The notes under the pieces: generated by a model
The model's database searches: none
What the model was told of the DNA's origin: nothing
Seen by the model: only the letters and a program-made list of their open reading frames with translations
Position numbers and translations under genes: made by a program
Part shown: in pieces, positions 30,804-39,377 of the stretch
Layout: every line of letters starts with the position of its first letter
How positions within the stretch are numbered: the first letter of the stretch is position 1
Origin: an uncultured Lactobacillus sp.
GTDB taxonomy: Bacteria; Bacillota; Bacilli; Lactobacillales; Lactobacillaceae
NCBI RefSeq assembly: GCF_947367125.1
Contig: NZ_CANBCQ010000025.1
Location: 1 to 40,901, forward strand
Reading direction: 5' to 3'
DNA: 40,901 nucleotides

Positions 30804-32021
30804 ATGCGCACAGCACATGGAAAACAACCTACTGATGAAATTAAATTGCACTGGCTATTGCTAGGTGAACTATTAACCTGGTTGGGTTCCAGTTTCATTT
30901 GGCCCTTAACTTCAGTATATCTGCACGACCATCTTGGCGTTTCATTAGCCTTAGTTGGGGTCGTTTTGCTATTCAACTGTGTTGCGAATATGATTGGCTC
31001 ATTTATTTCAGGCTGGTGCTATGACCACTTTGATCCATATGCCTTGCTGATTGCAGGTGCAGCTTTAGACGCAGCAGTTTTATTTGGCATGGCCTTAAAT
31101 CATAGTTGGCCGATCTATTGGCTATGGATGACCTTAACTGGCTTTTTAGGTGGCTGGAATGGGGCTTTGATCAATTCGATTGCTACGAGTATTAAGTCTA
31201 AGCCAGGCCGCTATGTCTTTAACATGATTTATTTTGCCCAAAATGTGGGCGTAGTTTGCGGAACCTTGGCCGTTGGTTATCTGTATGATTATTCAGTAAC
31301 CTTATTGTTTGTGATTGCTGGACTGCTATTTGTTGGGGTATGTCTCAATGCGATTATCAACTACCGGCCAATGATTCAATTTCACAAAGAGCGTCTGGCT
31401 AACCAGGATCAAACTGAGAAAAAGACCTTTGAACCGATGCCAAAGTATAATTTGATCATGTCAATCGGCTTCTTTATTACGATTGCGGTGATTTGGCTGA
31501 TGTACATGAACTGGGAATCTAATTTATCAGTTTATATGGTGTCACTAGGAATCCCATTTCACTTGTATAGTCTGTTATGGACGATCAATGCCGGAATTAT
31601 TGTAGTTGTGCAGGCTATTTTAAGTCGGGTGACGATTTTTAAGAGCTTGTTTAGGCAAATTTTATTCGGCACTTTGATGTTTGCCATTTCTTTTGTAACT
31701 TTGATTTTTGCTAAAGATTTTGCGCACTTTGCCTTGTCGATGATCATTTTAACCTTGGGTGAGGCAACAGCCATGCCTTCAATTCCAACTTACGTTAATG
31801 ACTTGTCGCCTGATTCGAGTAAGGGTAAGTATCAAGGTTTGACCTTATCGGCTTCTTCAATTGGTCGATCGCTAGGGCCGTTATTTGGCGGTTTAATCAT
31901 TGAAGACTTTGGCTACATTCAATTCTTCGCCGTAGCTGCAATTGGCATCTTTTTGCTCTTGGTGATGCTAATCCCAATGCATGCTAAACTGCAGAAAAAG
32001 ATAAAATTATTCATAAAATAA
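30804..32021 (+). CDS. MFS transporter
   Basis: A 405-residue membrane transporter of the major facilitator superfamily with about 12 helices and a cytoplasmic loop near residues 190-215. The loop-2 motif region is GSFISGWCYDHFDPYALLIAG (variant of GxxxDrxGrr). The substrate is unknown; members of this size are often drug or sugar exporters. GAAGGGAAGAGA precedes the ATG. It is monocistronic. Confidence 0.88.
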   Translation: MRTAHGKQPTDEIKLHWLLLGELLTWLGSSFIWPLTSVYLHDHLGVSLALVGVVLLFNCVANMIGSFISGWCYDHFDPYALLIAGAALDAAVLFGMALNHSWPIYWLWMTLTGFLGGWNGALINSIATSIKSKPGRYVFNMIYFAQNVGVVCGTLAVGYLYDYSVTLLFVIAGLLFVGVCLNAIINYRPMIQFHKERLANQDQTEKKTFEPMPKYNLIMSIGFFITIAVIWLMYMNWESNLSVYMVSLGIPFHLYSLLWTINAGIIVVVQAILSRVTIFKSLFRQILFGTLMFAISFVTLIFAKDFAHFALSMIILTLGEATAMPSIPTYVNDLSPDSSKGKYQGLTLSASSIGRSLGPLFGGLIIEDFGYIQFFAVAAIGIFLLLVMLIPMHAKLQKKIKLFIK

Positions 32022-32025
32022 AAAC

Positions 32026-32067
32026 AACATGATAGCTTTAATTTTTTCATAATGCTATCATGTTTTT
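32026..32067 (+). terminator. Rho-independent terminator
   Basis: AACATGATAGC (32026-32036) pairs with GCTATCATGTT (32054-32064), 11 bp perfect, followed by T. Confidence 0.9.
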
Positions 32068-32072
32068 ATATA
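32044..32072 (+). promoter_or_regulatory. Possible pepO promoter inside the terminator
   Basis: TTTTCA (32044-32049), 17 bases, TATATA (32067-32072). It is the only plausible promoter between the preceding terminator and pepO and overlaps that terminator's 3' arm. Confidence 0.4.
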
Positions 32073-32101
32073 AAAAATTTTTCCAATAGGGAGGTAATTT
32101 A

Positions 32102-34039
32102 ATGCATTTTAATGTACGTGGTGGTGCTGGTGATATCACTAAGGCTGACACTTCAGCTCGCCCACAAGATAATTTGTACTTGGCGGTTAACTCAGAATGG
32201 TTGGAAAATGCCAAGATTCCATCTGACCGTTCAAGAACTAGTTCATTTGACGGTATTGATTTAAATATTGAAAAGAACTTAATGCAAGACTTTGCGGATT
32301 TTGCAGCTGGCAAGAAGGAATTGCCAAATGTTCCTAACTTTAGTAAGGCGGTAGAACTCTACAAGATCGCTAAGGACTTTGATAAGAGAAATACCGATGG
32401 CGCTGCTCCTATTCAAGCCGACTTGCATGAAATCTTGGATTTACGCAACTTCGATGACTTTAACTTGAAGGCAGCTGATTTTTACAAGAACGGTTTTGCA
32501 GTTCCATTTGATTTCAGTGTTGAAGCAGATATGAAGAACACCAAGGTTCACTCATTGAATTTTGGCGGTCCAAGCACATTCTTACCTGATACGACAACCT
32601 ACAAGACACCAGCTGCCAAGCAATTATTAGATGTTTTGCAAAAGCAATCAGTTAAGTTATTGACCATGGCTGGTCTTGATGAAAAAGAAGCCGAAAACTA
32701 CGCTGATTTAGCAATCAAGTATGATGCTAAGATTGCTAAGGTAGTTAAGTCAACTGAAGAATGGGCTGATTATCCGGCAACTTATAATCCAGTTTCATTG
32801 GCTGACTTTGAAGCAAAATTTGACTCCTTCAAGATGGATTACTTCTTGAATGGCTTGTTTGCAAAGAAGCCAGAGCGGGTAATTTCAACTGAACCACGTT
32901 ACTTGGATCACGCTGAAGAATTATTGAATGAAGAAAACTTTGACGAGATTAAGGCTTGGATGTTAGTCAAGTTTATTAACGGTGTTGCTTCTACTTTGTC
33001 ACAAGAATTCCGTGAAGCAGCCTTCCCATTCAGCCAAGCTTTATACGGTCAACCACAGCTTTCAACTGGAATTAAGCAAGCTTATCACATTGCTAACAGC
33101 GACTTTAGTGAAGTAGTTGGTGTTTACTATGGTCAAACTTACTTTGGTGCTGAAGCTAAGGCTGACGTTACCGACATGATTCACAAGATGCTCGACGTTT
33201 ATGAAAAGCGGATTCGTGAAAATTCATGGCTTTCTCAAGCAACCAAAGACAAGGCTATTGTTAAGTTGCGGGCTTTGATCTTGAAGATTGGTTATCCAGA
33301 TAAGATTGAAGAAATTTACGATCGCTTGCAAGTTGATCCAACTGCCAGTCTTTATGAAAATGAAGTTCAATTTGGCCGGGAACAAATTAAGTACAACCTT
33401 GAAAAGTTGGACCAAGATGTTGATCGGACTGTATGGCTGATGCCAGGTAACTTGGTTAACGCATGTTACGATCCACAAAGAAACGACTTAACTTTCCCAG
33501 CAGCAATTTTGCAAAAGCCATTCTACGACTTAAAGCAAAGCCGTGCTACTAACTATGGTGGTATTGGGGTAGTAATTGCACACGAAGTTTCTCATGCCTT
33601 TGATAATAACGGTGCTCAATTCGATGAATTCGGTAATATGAAGAATTGGTGGACTGATGAAGACTTCGCTGAGTTTAAGAAAAGAACTCAAGCTGAAATT
33701 GATTTGTTCGATGGCATTAAATACGGTCCTGTAATCTTGAATGGTAAGCAAATTGTTTCAGAAAATATTGCCGACCAAGGTGGTTTGACTGCTGCAGTTG
33801 AAGCTAACAAGGGCGAAGGCGGCGAGATGAAGGAATTGTTCGAAAACTTCGCTCGCGTTTGGGCAACTAAACAATTGCCAGAATCAATTAAGACGCAAGT
33901 ATCTATCGATGTACACGCTCCAGGTCCAGAACGTGCCAACGTGCAATCACAATGTCAGGAAGAATTTTACAAGGCATTTGGCGTCACTGAAAAAGACGGC
34001 ATGTGGCTTGATCCTGAAAAACGGGTCGTAATTTGGTAG
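32102..34039 (+). CDS. pepO: Neutral endopeptidase PepO (M13)
   Basis: A 645-residue zinc metallopeptidase of the neprilysin family, acting inside the cell on oligopeptides (no signal peptide). The zinc motif is HEVSH (His494-His498), and the third ligand is in ENIADQGG (Glu554, with Asp558). The C-terminal NVQSQCQEEFYKAFGV is family-typical, and the length agrees with lactobacillar PepO proteins. GGGAGG is well placed before the ATG. Confidence 0.95.
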   Translation: MHFNVRGGAGDITKADTSARPQDNLYLAVNSEWLENAKIPSDRSRTSSFDGIDLNIEKNLMQDFADFAAGKKELPNVPNFSKAVELYKIAKDFDKRNTDGAAPIQADLHEILDLRNFDDFNLKAADFYKNGFAVPFDFSVEADMKNTKVHSLNFGGPSTFLPDTTTYKTPAAKQLLDVLQKQSVKLLTMAGLDEKEAENYADLAIKYDAKIAKVVKSTEEWADYPATYNPVSLADFEAKFDSFKMDYFLNGLFAKKPERVISTEPRYLDHAEELLNEENFDEIKAWMLVKFINGVASTLSQEFREAAFPFSQALYGQPQLSTGIKQAYHIANSDFSEVVGVYYGQTYFGAEAKADVTDMIHKMLDVYEKRIRENSWLSQATKDKAIVKLRALILKIGYPDKIEEIYDRLQVDPTASLYENEVQFGREQIKYNLEKLDQDVDRTVWLMPGNLVNACYDPQRNDLTFPAAILQKPFYDLKQSRATNYGGIGVVIAHEVSHAFDNNGAQFDEFGNMKNWWTDEDFAEFKKRTQAEIDLFDGIKYGPVILNGKQIVSENIADQGGLTAAVEANKGEGGEMKELFENFARVWATKQLPESIKTQVSIDVHAPGPERANVQSQCQEEFYKAFGVTEKDGMWLDPEKRVVIW

Positions 34040-34171
34040 TAACTTTTATTAATATTCAGGTATAAAAATTAGCTAAATTACATATAGGCTCCTATAATAA
34101 AGATGACTACAGTGCTACTACTACACTGCAGCCCTTTATAACTTATTACCCATTAATAAATTTTTTGCACT

Positions 34172-34205
34172 AAAAAAGGCTCCCTGTTGGGAGTCTTTTT
34201 TAGTT
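34172..34205. terminator. Bidirectional terminator between pepO and kup
   Basis: GGCTCCC (34178-34184) pairs with GGGAGTC (34189-34195), with an A run before and a T run after. Confidence 0.8.
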
Positions 34206-34211
34206 TAGTAA

Positions 34212-36233
34212 TTATTTAGTTTTAGCTGTCGAGTAATCCTTTGGCTTAATCCGCTTAATGTAAGATGGATTTGGTTGACCAAGGATTAATGGTACACGCT
34301 CGATTACGGTATCGGCGTATTCTAAGCCGAACCAGGAAGCTGGGTTAGAAGACAAGTTTTGCAAGCGAACCCGTGCTTCCACAAGCCATTTTTCATAGCC
34401 AACTAATTGTGTTTGCGGACTAATTACGTCTTGAACAATAACGAAGGCAAAGTCACCAACATCACGACCTGGGGTAGTAGTGTATTCTTGCGGTTGGGCT
34501 TCAATTGTCCCGTCAGCAATTAAGTCATGAACGATCTGACGAATGTAGACATTCACACTAGTTTGCTTCTTAAAGCCGAGGTAGAGCTGAATGTTAATTA
34601 CGTTCTTAGTACCGTAAGTGTTAACAGCATATTCAGCGGTAAATGGTTCGTTGGTTACGTTAACTGTGACGAACCAGTATGCCTTAGCTCGTTTAGGCCG
34701 TTTGTCCAAAATTGAGTACAAGATTTCACGTTTGATGAACTTGTTGTACTTAACATTAGCCGTGTAAACCAAGTTAGTGGCATAAGTTGGATAATTTTCA
34801 TCATGACTTAAGTTCGTTAACATATCAGTATATTCATCTAAGCGAACATAAGCATTTCTAGATTCACGTTTATCGCGGATCTTGTTACCGTAGTACCAAA
34901 CATACATAACAAAGCCGATCACACCGGCGATGAATAGTGATACGTAACCACCGTGAGTGAACTTGGTTAAACTTGAAATCATGAACATAATGTCAAGAAC
35001 GCCGAAGAAGATCAAGAAGATCCAATTCCAAACCATGTGGACTTTCTTAAGGACTAACCATTCATAAAGCAGAATAGTCGTTGCGAGCATTGAGATCGTA
35101 ATTGAAAGACCATAGGCTGCTTCCATGTGAGCCGAAGTTTGGAAATATAAAACAATGGCGATGGTTGCAAGACAGATTCCTTTGTTAATTGAAGGAATGT
35201 AGATCTGGCCTTTTTCATTTGATGGATAATCAATGTTCATTCTTGGCAAGAACTTAAGTCCACTGGCTTCAGCAACTAAAGTGAAGGAACCAGTGATCAA
35301 GGCTTGTGAAGCAATAACAGCAGCAACAGTAGCCAAAATAATGGCAAACAATCTGATGTTAATTGGAATCATTTCATAGAATGGATTAAGCACACCGCCG
35401 TCAGCTGGACGGAAGGTTGGATTGTTTAAAATCCAAACTCCTTGACCGAAGTAGTTGAGTGATAAACAAACAAAGACAAATGGCCAAGAACCAATGATGT
35501 TGCTCTTACCAACGTGGCCGACGTCTGAATACAAGGCTTCAGCACCAGTAGTAGCCAAGAAGATTGATCCTAAGATAAAGATTCCGGCCTTGTTGTAAGG
35601 ACTGAACAAGAGCTTAATAGCATAAACTGGATTGATGGCTTCTAAAATTGACCAGTCACCAGCCATGTTGATGATCCCCATGAGTCCTAAGAAGGCGAAC
35701 CAAACAAACATGATCGGACCAAAAGCTTTACCAATGATGCTAGTTCCCATTCTTTGAATTGAGAACAGAATCAGCAGGATTACTACCGTGATGAGGATGA
35801 CCATCTCTTGAGTGGAAACAGGAACATTGCCGCCGAATTGGAGCCCTTTTAACCCTTCAATCGCAGTTGTTACAGTAACAGCTGGCGTTAAAGTACCATC
35901 GGCTAAGATTGCGGCCCCACCAATTAAGGCTGGCAAAACTAGCCATTTAGCACGCTTTCTAACCAAGGTATAGAGGGCAAAGATACCACCTTCACCATGG
36001 TTGGTAGCCTTTAGGGCAATCAGCACTGTTTGCAAAGTGGTAAGCAGGGTTACAGTCCAAAGAACTAGGGAAATAGAACCCACGATAAAATCACGGTTTA
36101 CATTTCCGATCCCGCCGTTGCCTTCAACAATCGACTTCATAACATAAAGTGGACTAGTACCAATATCACCATAAACAATCCCAATGGCGATTAGCAAGCC
36201 AGCCGCGCTCATACGTTTTGACTTATTATTCAT
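34212..36233 (-). CDS. kup: KUP-family potassium uptake permease
   Basis: A 673-residue membrane protein with about 12 helices in the first 430 residues and a cytoplasmic C-terminal domain of about 240 residues. Family landmarks are GIVYGDIGTSPLYVMKSI at the start, NHGEGGIFALY, LADGTLTPAVTVTTAIEGL and TGAEALYSDVGH. It imports potassium, probably with protons. The start ATG is preceded by GGGAG. The leader contains a terminator-like hairpin that may attenuate expression. Confidence 0.95.
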   Translation of the reverse strand: MNNKSKRMSAAGLLIAIGIVYGDIGTSPLYVMKSIVEGNGGIGNVNRDFIVGSISLVLWTVTLLTTLQTVLIALKATNHGEGGIFALYTLVRKRAKWLVLPALIGGAAILADGTLTPAVTVTTAIEGLKGLQFGGNVPVSTQEMVILITVVILLILFSIQRMGTSIIGKAFGPIMFVWFAFLGLMGIINMAGDWSILEAINPVYAIKLLFSPYNKAGIFILGSIFLATTGAEALYSDVGHVGKSNIIGSWPFVFVCLSLNYFGQGVWILNNPTFRPADGGVLNPFYEMIPINIRLFAIILATVAAVIASQALITGSFTLVAEASGLKFLPRMNIDYPSNEKGQIYIPSINKGICLATIAIVLYFQTSAHMEAAYGLSITISMLATTILLYEWLVLKKVHMVWNWIFLIFFGVLDIMFMISSLTKFTHGGYVSLFIAGVIGFVMYVWYYGNKIRDKRESRNAYVRLDEYTDMLTNLSHDENYPTYATNLVYTANVKYNKFIKREILYSILDKRPKRAKAYWFVTVNVTNEPFTAEYAVNTYGTKNVINIQLYLGFKKQTSVNVYIRQIVHDLIADGTIEAQPQEYTTTPGRDVGDFAFVIVQDVISPQTQLVGYEKWLVEARVRLQNLSSNPASWFGLEYADTVIERVPLILGQPNPSYIKRIKPKDYSTAKTK

Positions 36234-36270
36234 TTATAAAAATCTCCCACAAATAAATTGTAGCTTTAAC

Positions 36271-36300
36271 AAAAAAAGAAAATGCCACTATGACATTTTC
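36271..36300 (-). terminator. Terminator-like hairpin in the kup leader
   Basis: On the minus strand GAAAATGTCA-tag-TGGCATTTTC (10 bp, one wobble) is followed by seven T. It lies about 40 bases before the kup ribosome site and downstream of any likely kup promoter, so it is either an attenuator or a second terminator for the minus-strand gene upstream. Confidence 0.6.
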
Positions 36301-36384
36301 CCTTGTTGTACCTATTTTCGTCTATTTTGCTGGACAATGCAAGCTAGATTTATTAGAAATTGTAAAAAGAGGGAGGTAAGTGTG

Positions 36385-36408
36385 ATGAAATCGGGCTTTG
36401 TTTATTAA
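36385..36408 (+). pseudogene. Seven-codon truncated gene start
   Basis: ATG with a very strong ribosome site (GGGAGG) encodes MKSGFVY and stops exactly where the palindrome begins. It looks like the 5' end of a gene cut off by insertion or deletion at 36407. Confidence 0.35.
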
Positions 36409-36466
36409 GGGTGTTCGATATAACTGACAAAATTTGCATTTTTTGTCAGTTATATCGAACACCTTT
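36407..36466. repeat. Long near-perfect palindrome (57 bp)
   Basis: Arms of 23 bp, perfectly matched (36410-36432 with 36441-36463), around an eight-base AT loop (TTTGCATT). Outer arm ends read GGTGTTCGAT...ATCGAACACC. There is no T run, so it is not a terminator. It could be two abutting terminal repeats of an insertion element (MITE-like) or a hairpin binding site. Confidence 0.85.
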
Positions 36467-36475
36467 GAAACAAAA

Positions 36476-36503
36476 ATAAAAGGCTCCCAATCGGGAGCTT
36501 TTT
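36476..36503 (-). terminator. Terminator of the minus-strand gene
   Basis: On the minus strand AGCTCCC, loop, GGGAGCC, then TTTT. Confidence 0.8.
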
Positions 36504-36511
36504 GATATAAA

Positions 36512-36946
36512 TTATGAAAGTGATGAAGGAATCTTAGTACGTTGGTCTTCGTCCCATTTTTCCCATGCTTCATAAGTAAGCATTTCTTCTGGCTTAACAC
36601 CAGTCTTTTCTTCCATGGTCTTAAGCAAGTCCTTAAAGTTGTAGTCGTGGTATTGTAACACATGATCAACCAACTTCTTGCGTGGGAAGTGGATGTTGTT
36701 TAAAACATAGCGATTGATATCAACCATGTTGTGATTTTCATCGTAAAGGTTGATAACTTCAAGATCGTCTTCATCGAATTCAGCGATGTAGAAGTTAGCG
36801 AAGACCTTTAAGTAATCAGGTTGTTCTTTGAATTCTTCCTGTGGCATAGTAGTCCTGTTAGCTTCTGGCATTACGACTTTAAGGTCGTCGTTTTCTTCAT
36901 TTTCTTTATCAGCTTGAGCTTGAGCGTTCTTTTCTTCTTCAGTCAA
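36512..36946 (-). CDS. Acidic soluble protein of unknown function
   Basis: A 144-residue, strongly acidic protein. Residues 1-45 are Glu/Asp/Asn-rich and probably disordered. The rest looks alpha/beta, with FYIAEFDEDDLEVINLYDEN and HFPRKKLVDHVLQYHDYNF. It starts at TTG, with AAGGGG eight bases upstream as the deciding evidence. No family recognised. It is monocistronic. Confidence 0.65.
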   Translation of the reverse strand: MTEEEKNAQAQADKENEENDDLKVVMPEANRTTMPQEEFKEQPDYLKVFANFYIAEFDEDDLEVINLYDENHNMVDINRYVLNNIHFPRKKLVDHVLQYHDYNFKDLLKTMEEKTGVKPEEMLTYEAWEKWDEDQRTKIPSSLS

Positions 36947-37070
36947 AGTTGTTACCCCTTTATTTATAAATAAATAGATACAAAGTCAATAATAATTTTA
37001 CAGACTTCTACAAATAAAAGCAAATAGAAGTGGTTGAGAGATGCAAAAGTATAGAAGTCAGTTTTGATTA

Positions 37071-37130
37071 GTAAAATGGAGTAAAATGAAGTAAAATATA
37101 AATGTAAAAAGTAAAATGAAGTAAAATGAG
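37071..37130 (+). repeat. Six 10-bp tandem repeats before an ATPase gene
   Basis: Six consecutive 10-base units, consensus GTAAAATGAA (the fourth is degenerate, AATGTAAAAA), running up to and into the start of the ATPase gene. The 10-base period puts every unit on the same DNA face, as in an operator for a protein that binds cooperatively. Confidence 0.85.
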
Positions 37131-37137
37131 GAAAAAT

Positions 37138-38217
37138 ATGTATAATGAAAATCCTTTTGATGCTGAATTTGGCGGGATCCCAGAGCTATATCTTGATTTT
37201 AATGATGATGCAGTTAAATTTGCTCAAAGAGCCCATCGTCTCAAGAAACATCCAACTTATTCTCTCTTTATTACAGGGGTACGAGGTTCAGGAAAAACAG
37301 TTTTTATGAACAAAGTGGGTAAAGAACTAAAAAAATATAAAGATACTATGGTAGTCACTTTGCACAATTCTGATGATCTTTTTCGAATGATGTATATCAA
37401 GCTAGTGCCTATGCTAGATAAAATCAAAAAATGGACGCCATCAATTTCTATTAAAGTTCCTTTTGTATCAGTAGATTTCACTGAAGCAAATGAAAAGCAT
37501 GATGAAATATATTATAAAGTAGAAATTAACAAGATTCTTAAAGCTTTGAACAAAGTGGGGATTCGTGTTGCATTTTGTATTGATGAAGTGTCAAATACAC
37601 CCACAATTCAAAAATTGGCTGAGGAATTCAACGACTGGAGCCTAAATAACTATCAAGTTTCAGTGATTATGACCGGACTATTAAGTGAAGTGGCGGAACT
37701 ATCAGGCACACATAATTTAACCTTCTTGGTTCGGGCGGATAGGTTTCACGTCTCTAAACTATTTGCGTCGTCAATTGCCAGAACTTACATGGATGTATTA
37801 GACATAACAGCTAAGCAAGCAGAAATTTTGGCAGATATGTCAAAAGGCTATGCTTATGCATTTCAATTGATCGGAGATTTGATGTATGAAAATTTGAGTC
37901 AAAAGATGACGTTTGAAAAAGCTTTGGAATATACTAAACTTAGATTCCGTGATGTACTTTTCAACCAAGCGTATGATGTAATTGCTCATGAATTAACGGA
38001 TGTGGATTTTCAATTTTTGTACGCTATGGCGCAAGATAATAGTATTAGTTCAATTATTAGGACTATGCAAAAAAGTAAGCAGTATGTTAATAGCTATCGT
38101 GCAAAATTAATTAAATATGATCTAATTAAGCCAATAATTAGGGGAAAGGTCGGTTTTACCTTACCTTTGTTTAGAGATTTCATTCAAGCAAAGTATGATG
38201 AACTTAATTGGGGCTAG
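37138..38217 (+). CDS. AAA-type ATPase
   Basis: A 359-residue ATPase. Walker A is GVRGSGKT and Walker B is FCIDE, followed by sensor-like SVIMTGL. A winged-helix-like region lies at the C-terminus (SIIRTMQKSKQYVNSYRAKL). It resembles the ATP-binding proteins of accessory regions. The ATG at 37138 has GAGG upstream and is preferred to 37126. The 10-bp repeats in front suggest self-regulation. It is followed by a nuclease/transposase fragment. Cellular role unknown. Confidence 0.75.
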   Translation: MYNENPFDAEFGGIPELYLDFNDDAVKFAQRAHRLKKHPTYSLFITGVRGSGKTVFMNKVGKELKKYKDTMVVTLHNSDDLFRMMYIKLVPMLDKIKKWTPSISIKVPFVSVDFTEANEKHDEIYYKVEINKILKALNKVGIRVAFCIDEVSNTPTIQKLAEEFNDWSLNNYQVSVIMTGLLSEVAELSGTHNLTFLVRADRFHVSKLFASSIARTYMDVLDITAKQAEILADMSKGYAYAFQLIGDLMYENLSQKMTFEKALEYTKLRFRDVLFNQAYDVIAHELTDVDFQFLYAMAQDNSISSIIRTMQKSKQYVNSYRAKLIKYDLIKPIIRGKVGFTLPLFRDFIQAKYDELNWG

Positions 38218-38251
38218 AATTATTGAAAAAATTCGACAGAAAATCACAGAA

Positions 38252-38491
38252 ATGAACGCAGATCCAATTTGGAGGGATACTATTATGGACTATGAGACTA
38301 AGCTAGCTGAAGAGCGTGAATACGGTGAAGAAAAAGGAATTTTAAGTGCAACAGTGAATGCAATTAAGAAGATCATTCGTCGTAACCGAAGCTATGGTGT
38401 ATCAGATTCCAAAACTTTGGAGGATCTGACAGAAGACTACCATGATTCTGTTTCCCGGGATCAAATTGAACAAATGATGAAAGAAGCCTAG
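38252..38491 (+). pseudogene. C-terminal remnant of a PD-(D/E)XK family transposase
   Basis: Only a C-terminal piece of about 80 residues remains. A charged coiled segment (YETKLAEEREYGEEKGI) is followed by a helical tail (IRRNRSYGVSDSKTLEDL). It matches the tail of Rpn-like nuclease/transposases; the catalytic N-terminal two-thirds is absent. A good ribosome site (GGAGGGA) precedes an internal ATG at 38285, so a short peptide could still be made. Confidence 0.55.
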
Positions 38492-38499
38492 GTCTAATG

Positions 38500-38538
38500 A
38501 AAATAGCCGCTACTCAATGTGAGTAACGGCTATTTTTT
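38500..38538. terminator. Bidirectional terminator
   Basis: AAATAGCCGCTACTC pairs with GAGTAACGGCTATTT around five bases (one mismatch), with T runs on both strands. Confidence 0.9.
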
Positions 38539-38540
38539 AC

Positions 38541-38622
38541 TTCTCGTCATCATCGGAGCTAGAACTTGCGGCAGATGATTGACTGCTGCTTGAGGAAGCT
38601 GCGCTGGATTGGTTGATGGATG
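38541..38622 (-). pseudogene. Detached 3' end of the Ser-rich protein gene
   Basis: The minus strand encodes NQSSAASSSSQSSAASSSSD and ends DDDEK, almost the same as the tail of the Ser-rich exported protein gene. Bases 38556-38612 match 39403-39459 with one difference in 57. It lacks a start and signal peptide. It directly follows mazF of pair 2, so the toxin operon sits between this copy and the intact gene. Confidence 0.85.
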
Positions 38623-38635
38623 ATAATTTAAGTAA

Positions 38636-39010
38636 TTATTCTTTTGAAAAAATATTTCTTACTTGTTGGAGTAAATTATCGAATTCTGTTGATTCTTTTA
38701 TGTGGCCGATTATTTTTCCATGACGGGCAATGAAATCATACGATAGCATTTGAAATAATAATGCATCTCCATTTGTGTGACTAGCATAATCTAGCACATA
38801 GAATCTAAATGGATCATCTGTAATATGGTTATGAGTAATTGCTAGTCCTATTACTAATCCAGACTTTTTAGTGTAAGCATGTCTGCTAACTACTAAATAG
38901 CGTCTACGAATATTTCCTTTTTCAGGATCATGTCCACCCATTTCGTGACCAGCATGTGGTTCAGCATCGATCATTATTATGTCACCTTGATGGACATCAA
39001 TCCTTCTCAT
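38636..39010 (-). CDS. mazF: MazF/PemK-type endoribonuclease toxin, pair 2
   Basis: A 124-residue toxin. The start has GDIIMIDAEPHAGHEMGGHD, then RRRYLVVSRHAY and GDALLFQMLSYDFIARHGK, the same landmarks as the first MazF in the window. The genes overlap by 14 bases (mazE stop inside mazF), so they are translated together. AAAGGAAC precedes the ATG. It probably cuts mRNA at a specific short motif. Confidence 0.85.
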   Translation of the reverse strand: MRRIDVHQGDIIMIDAEPHAGHEMGGHDPEKGNIRRRYLVVSRHAYTKKSGLVIGLAITHNHITDDPFRFYVLDYASHTNGDALLFQMLSYDFIARHGKIIGHIKESTEFDNLLQQVRNIFSKE

Positions 39011-39272
39011 TTGCTAGTTCCTTTCCGACAGGTTTGACTTCTCTAGGATTGTATCCTAATTCTTGGTATTCTCGCTTTATTTCAGTATCATAATCATAAT
39101 CGTCATAAGCGGGGTCTGACCATAAATCATAATTGTTTTTAGCAATTCTTTTGTATACAATATCACCGTTTTTATTTACATCAACAGAGAATTCTGTATT
39201 AAGTGGAACTTTGATAGTACTTGGAATGGTAAGCACTATTGAATTTCCTTGTTTTCTAGCCTTGACTACCAT
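38997..39272 (-). CDS. mazE: MazE-type antitoxin, pair 2
   Basis: Ninety-one residues with an AbrB/MazE N-terminus (VVKARKQGNSIVLTIPST) and a charged, flexible toxin-binding tail (YDLWSDPAYDDYDYDTE, then ELGYNPREVKPVGKE). The LGY(D/N)P segment is shared with the first MazE. A perfect AAGGAGGG precedes the ATG. It lies directly after the shared promoter element. Confidence 0.85.
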   Translation of the reverse strand: MVVKARKQGNSIVLTIPSTIKVPLNTEFSVDVNKNGDIVYKRIAKNNYDLWSDPAYDDYDYDTEIKREYQELGYNPREVKPVGKELANEKD

Positions 39273-39310
39273 GATAAGCCCTCCTTATGCTAAAAATATT
39301 TTATTATTTA

Positions 39311-39339
39311 AGTATATACTGTGAATACAGTGAGCACAA
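39311..39339 (-). promoter_or_regulatory. Promoter of mazEF pair 2 with operator-like repeat
   Basis: On the minus strand TTGTGC, 17 bases, TATACT, with AGTATATACT covering the -10 and the inverted repeat CTGT-attc-ACAG in the spacer. It is identical in hexamers and spacing to the promoter of pair 1. Confidence 0.7.
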
Positions 39340-39374
39340 ACAAAAAAGAGCCAAAAATTGGCTCCTTTTTCGTT
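39340..39374 (-). terminator. Terminator of the Ser-rich protein gene
   Basis: On the minus strand AGGAGCCAA pairs with TTGGCTCTT around a short T-rich loop, then T. Confidence 0.8.
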
Positions 39375-39377
39375 CAA

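Noticed and set aside
36410..36463. Palindrome considered as a transcription terminator.
   Set aside because: No T run on either strand, and a separate terminator with T run exists next to it.
36234..36511. c-di-AMP (ydaO-type) riboswitch in front of kup.
   Set aside because: No conserved ydaO core was recognised and the leader is too short; only a simple hairpin with T run is visible.
37071..37130. Short tandem repeats considered as a CRISPR array.
   Set aside because: Units are contiguous and 10 bases long with no spacers, and they run into a gene start. They fit an operator.
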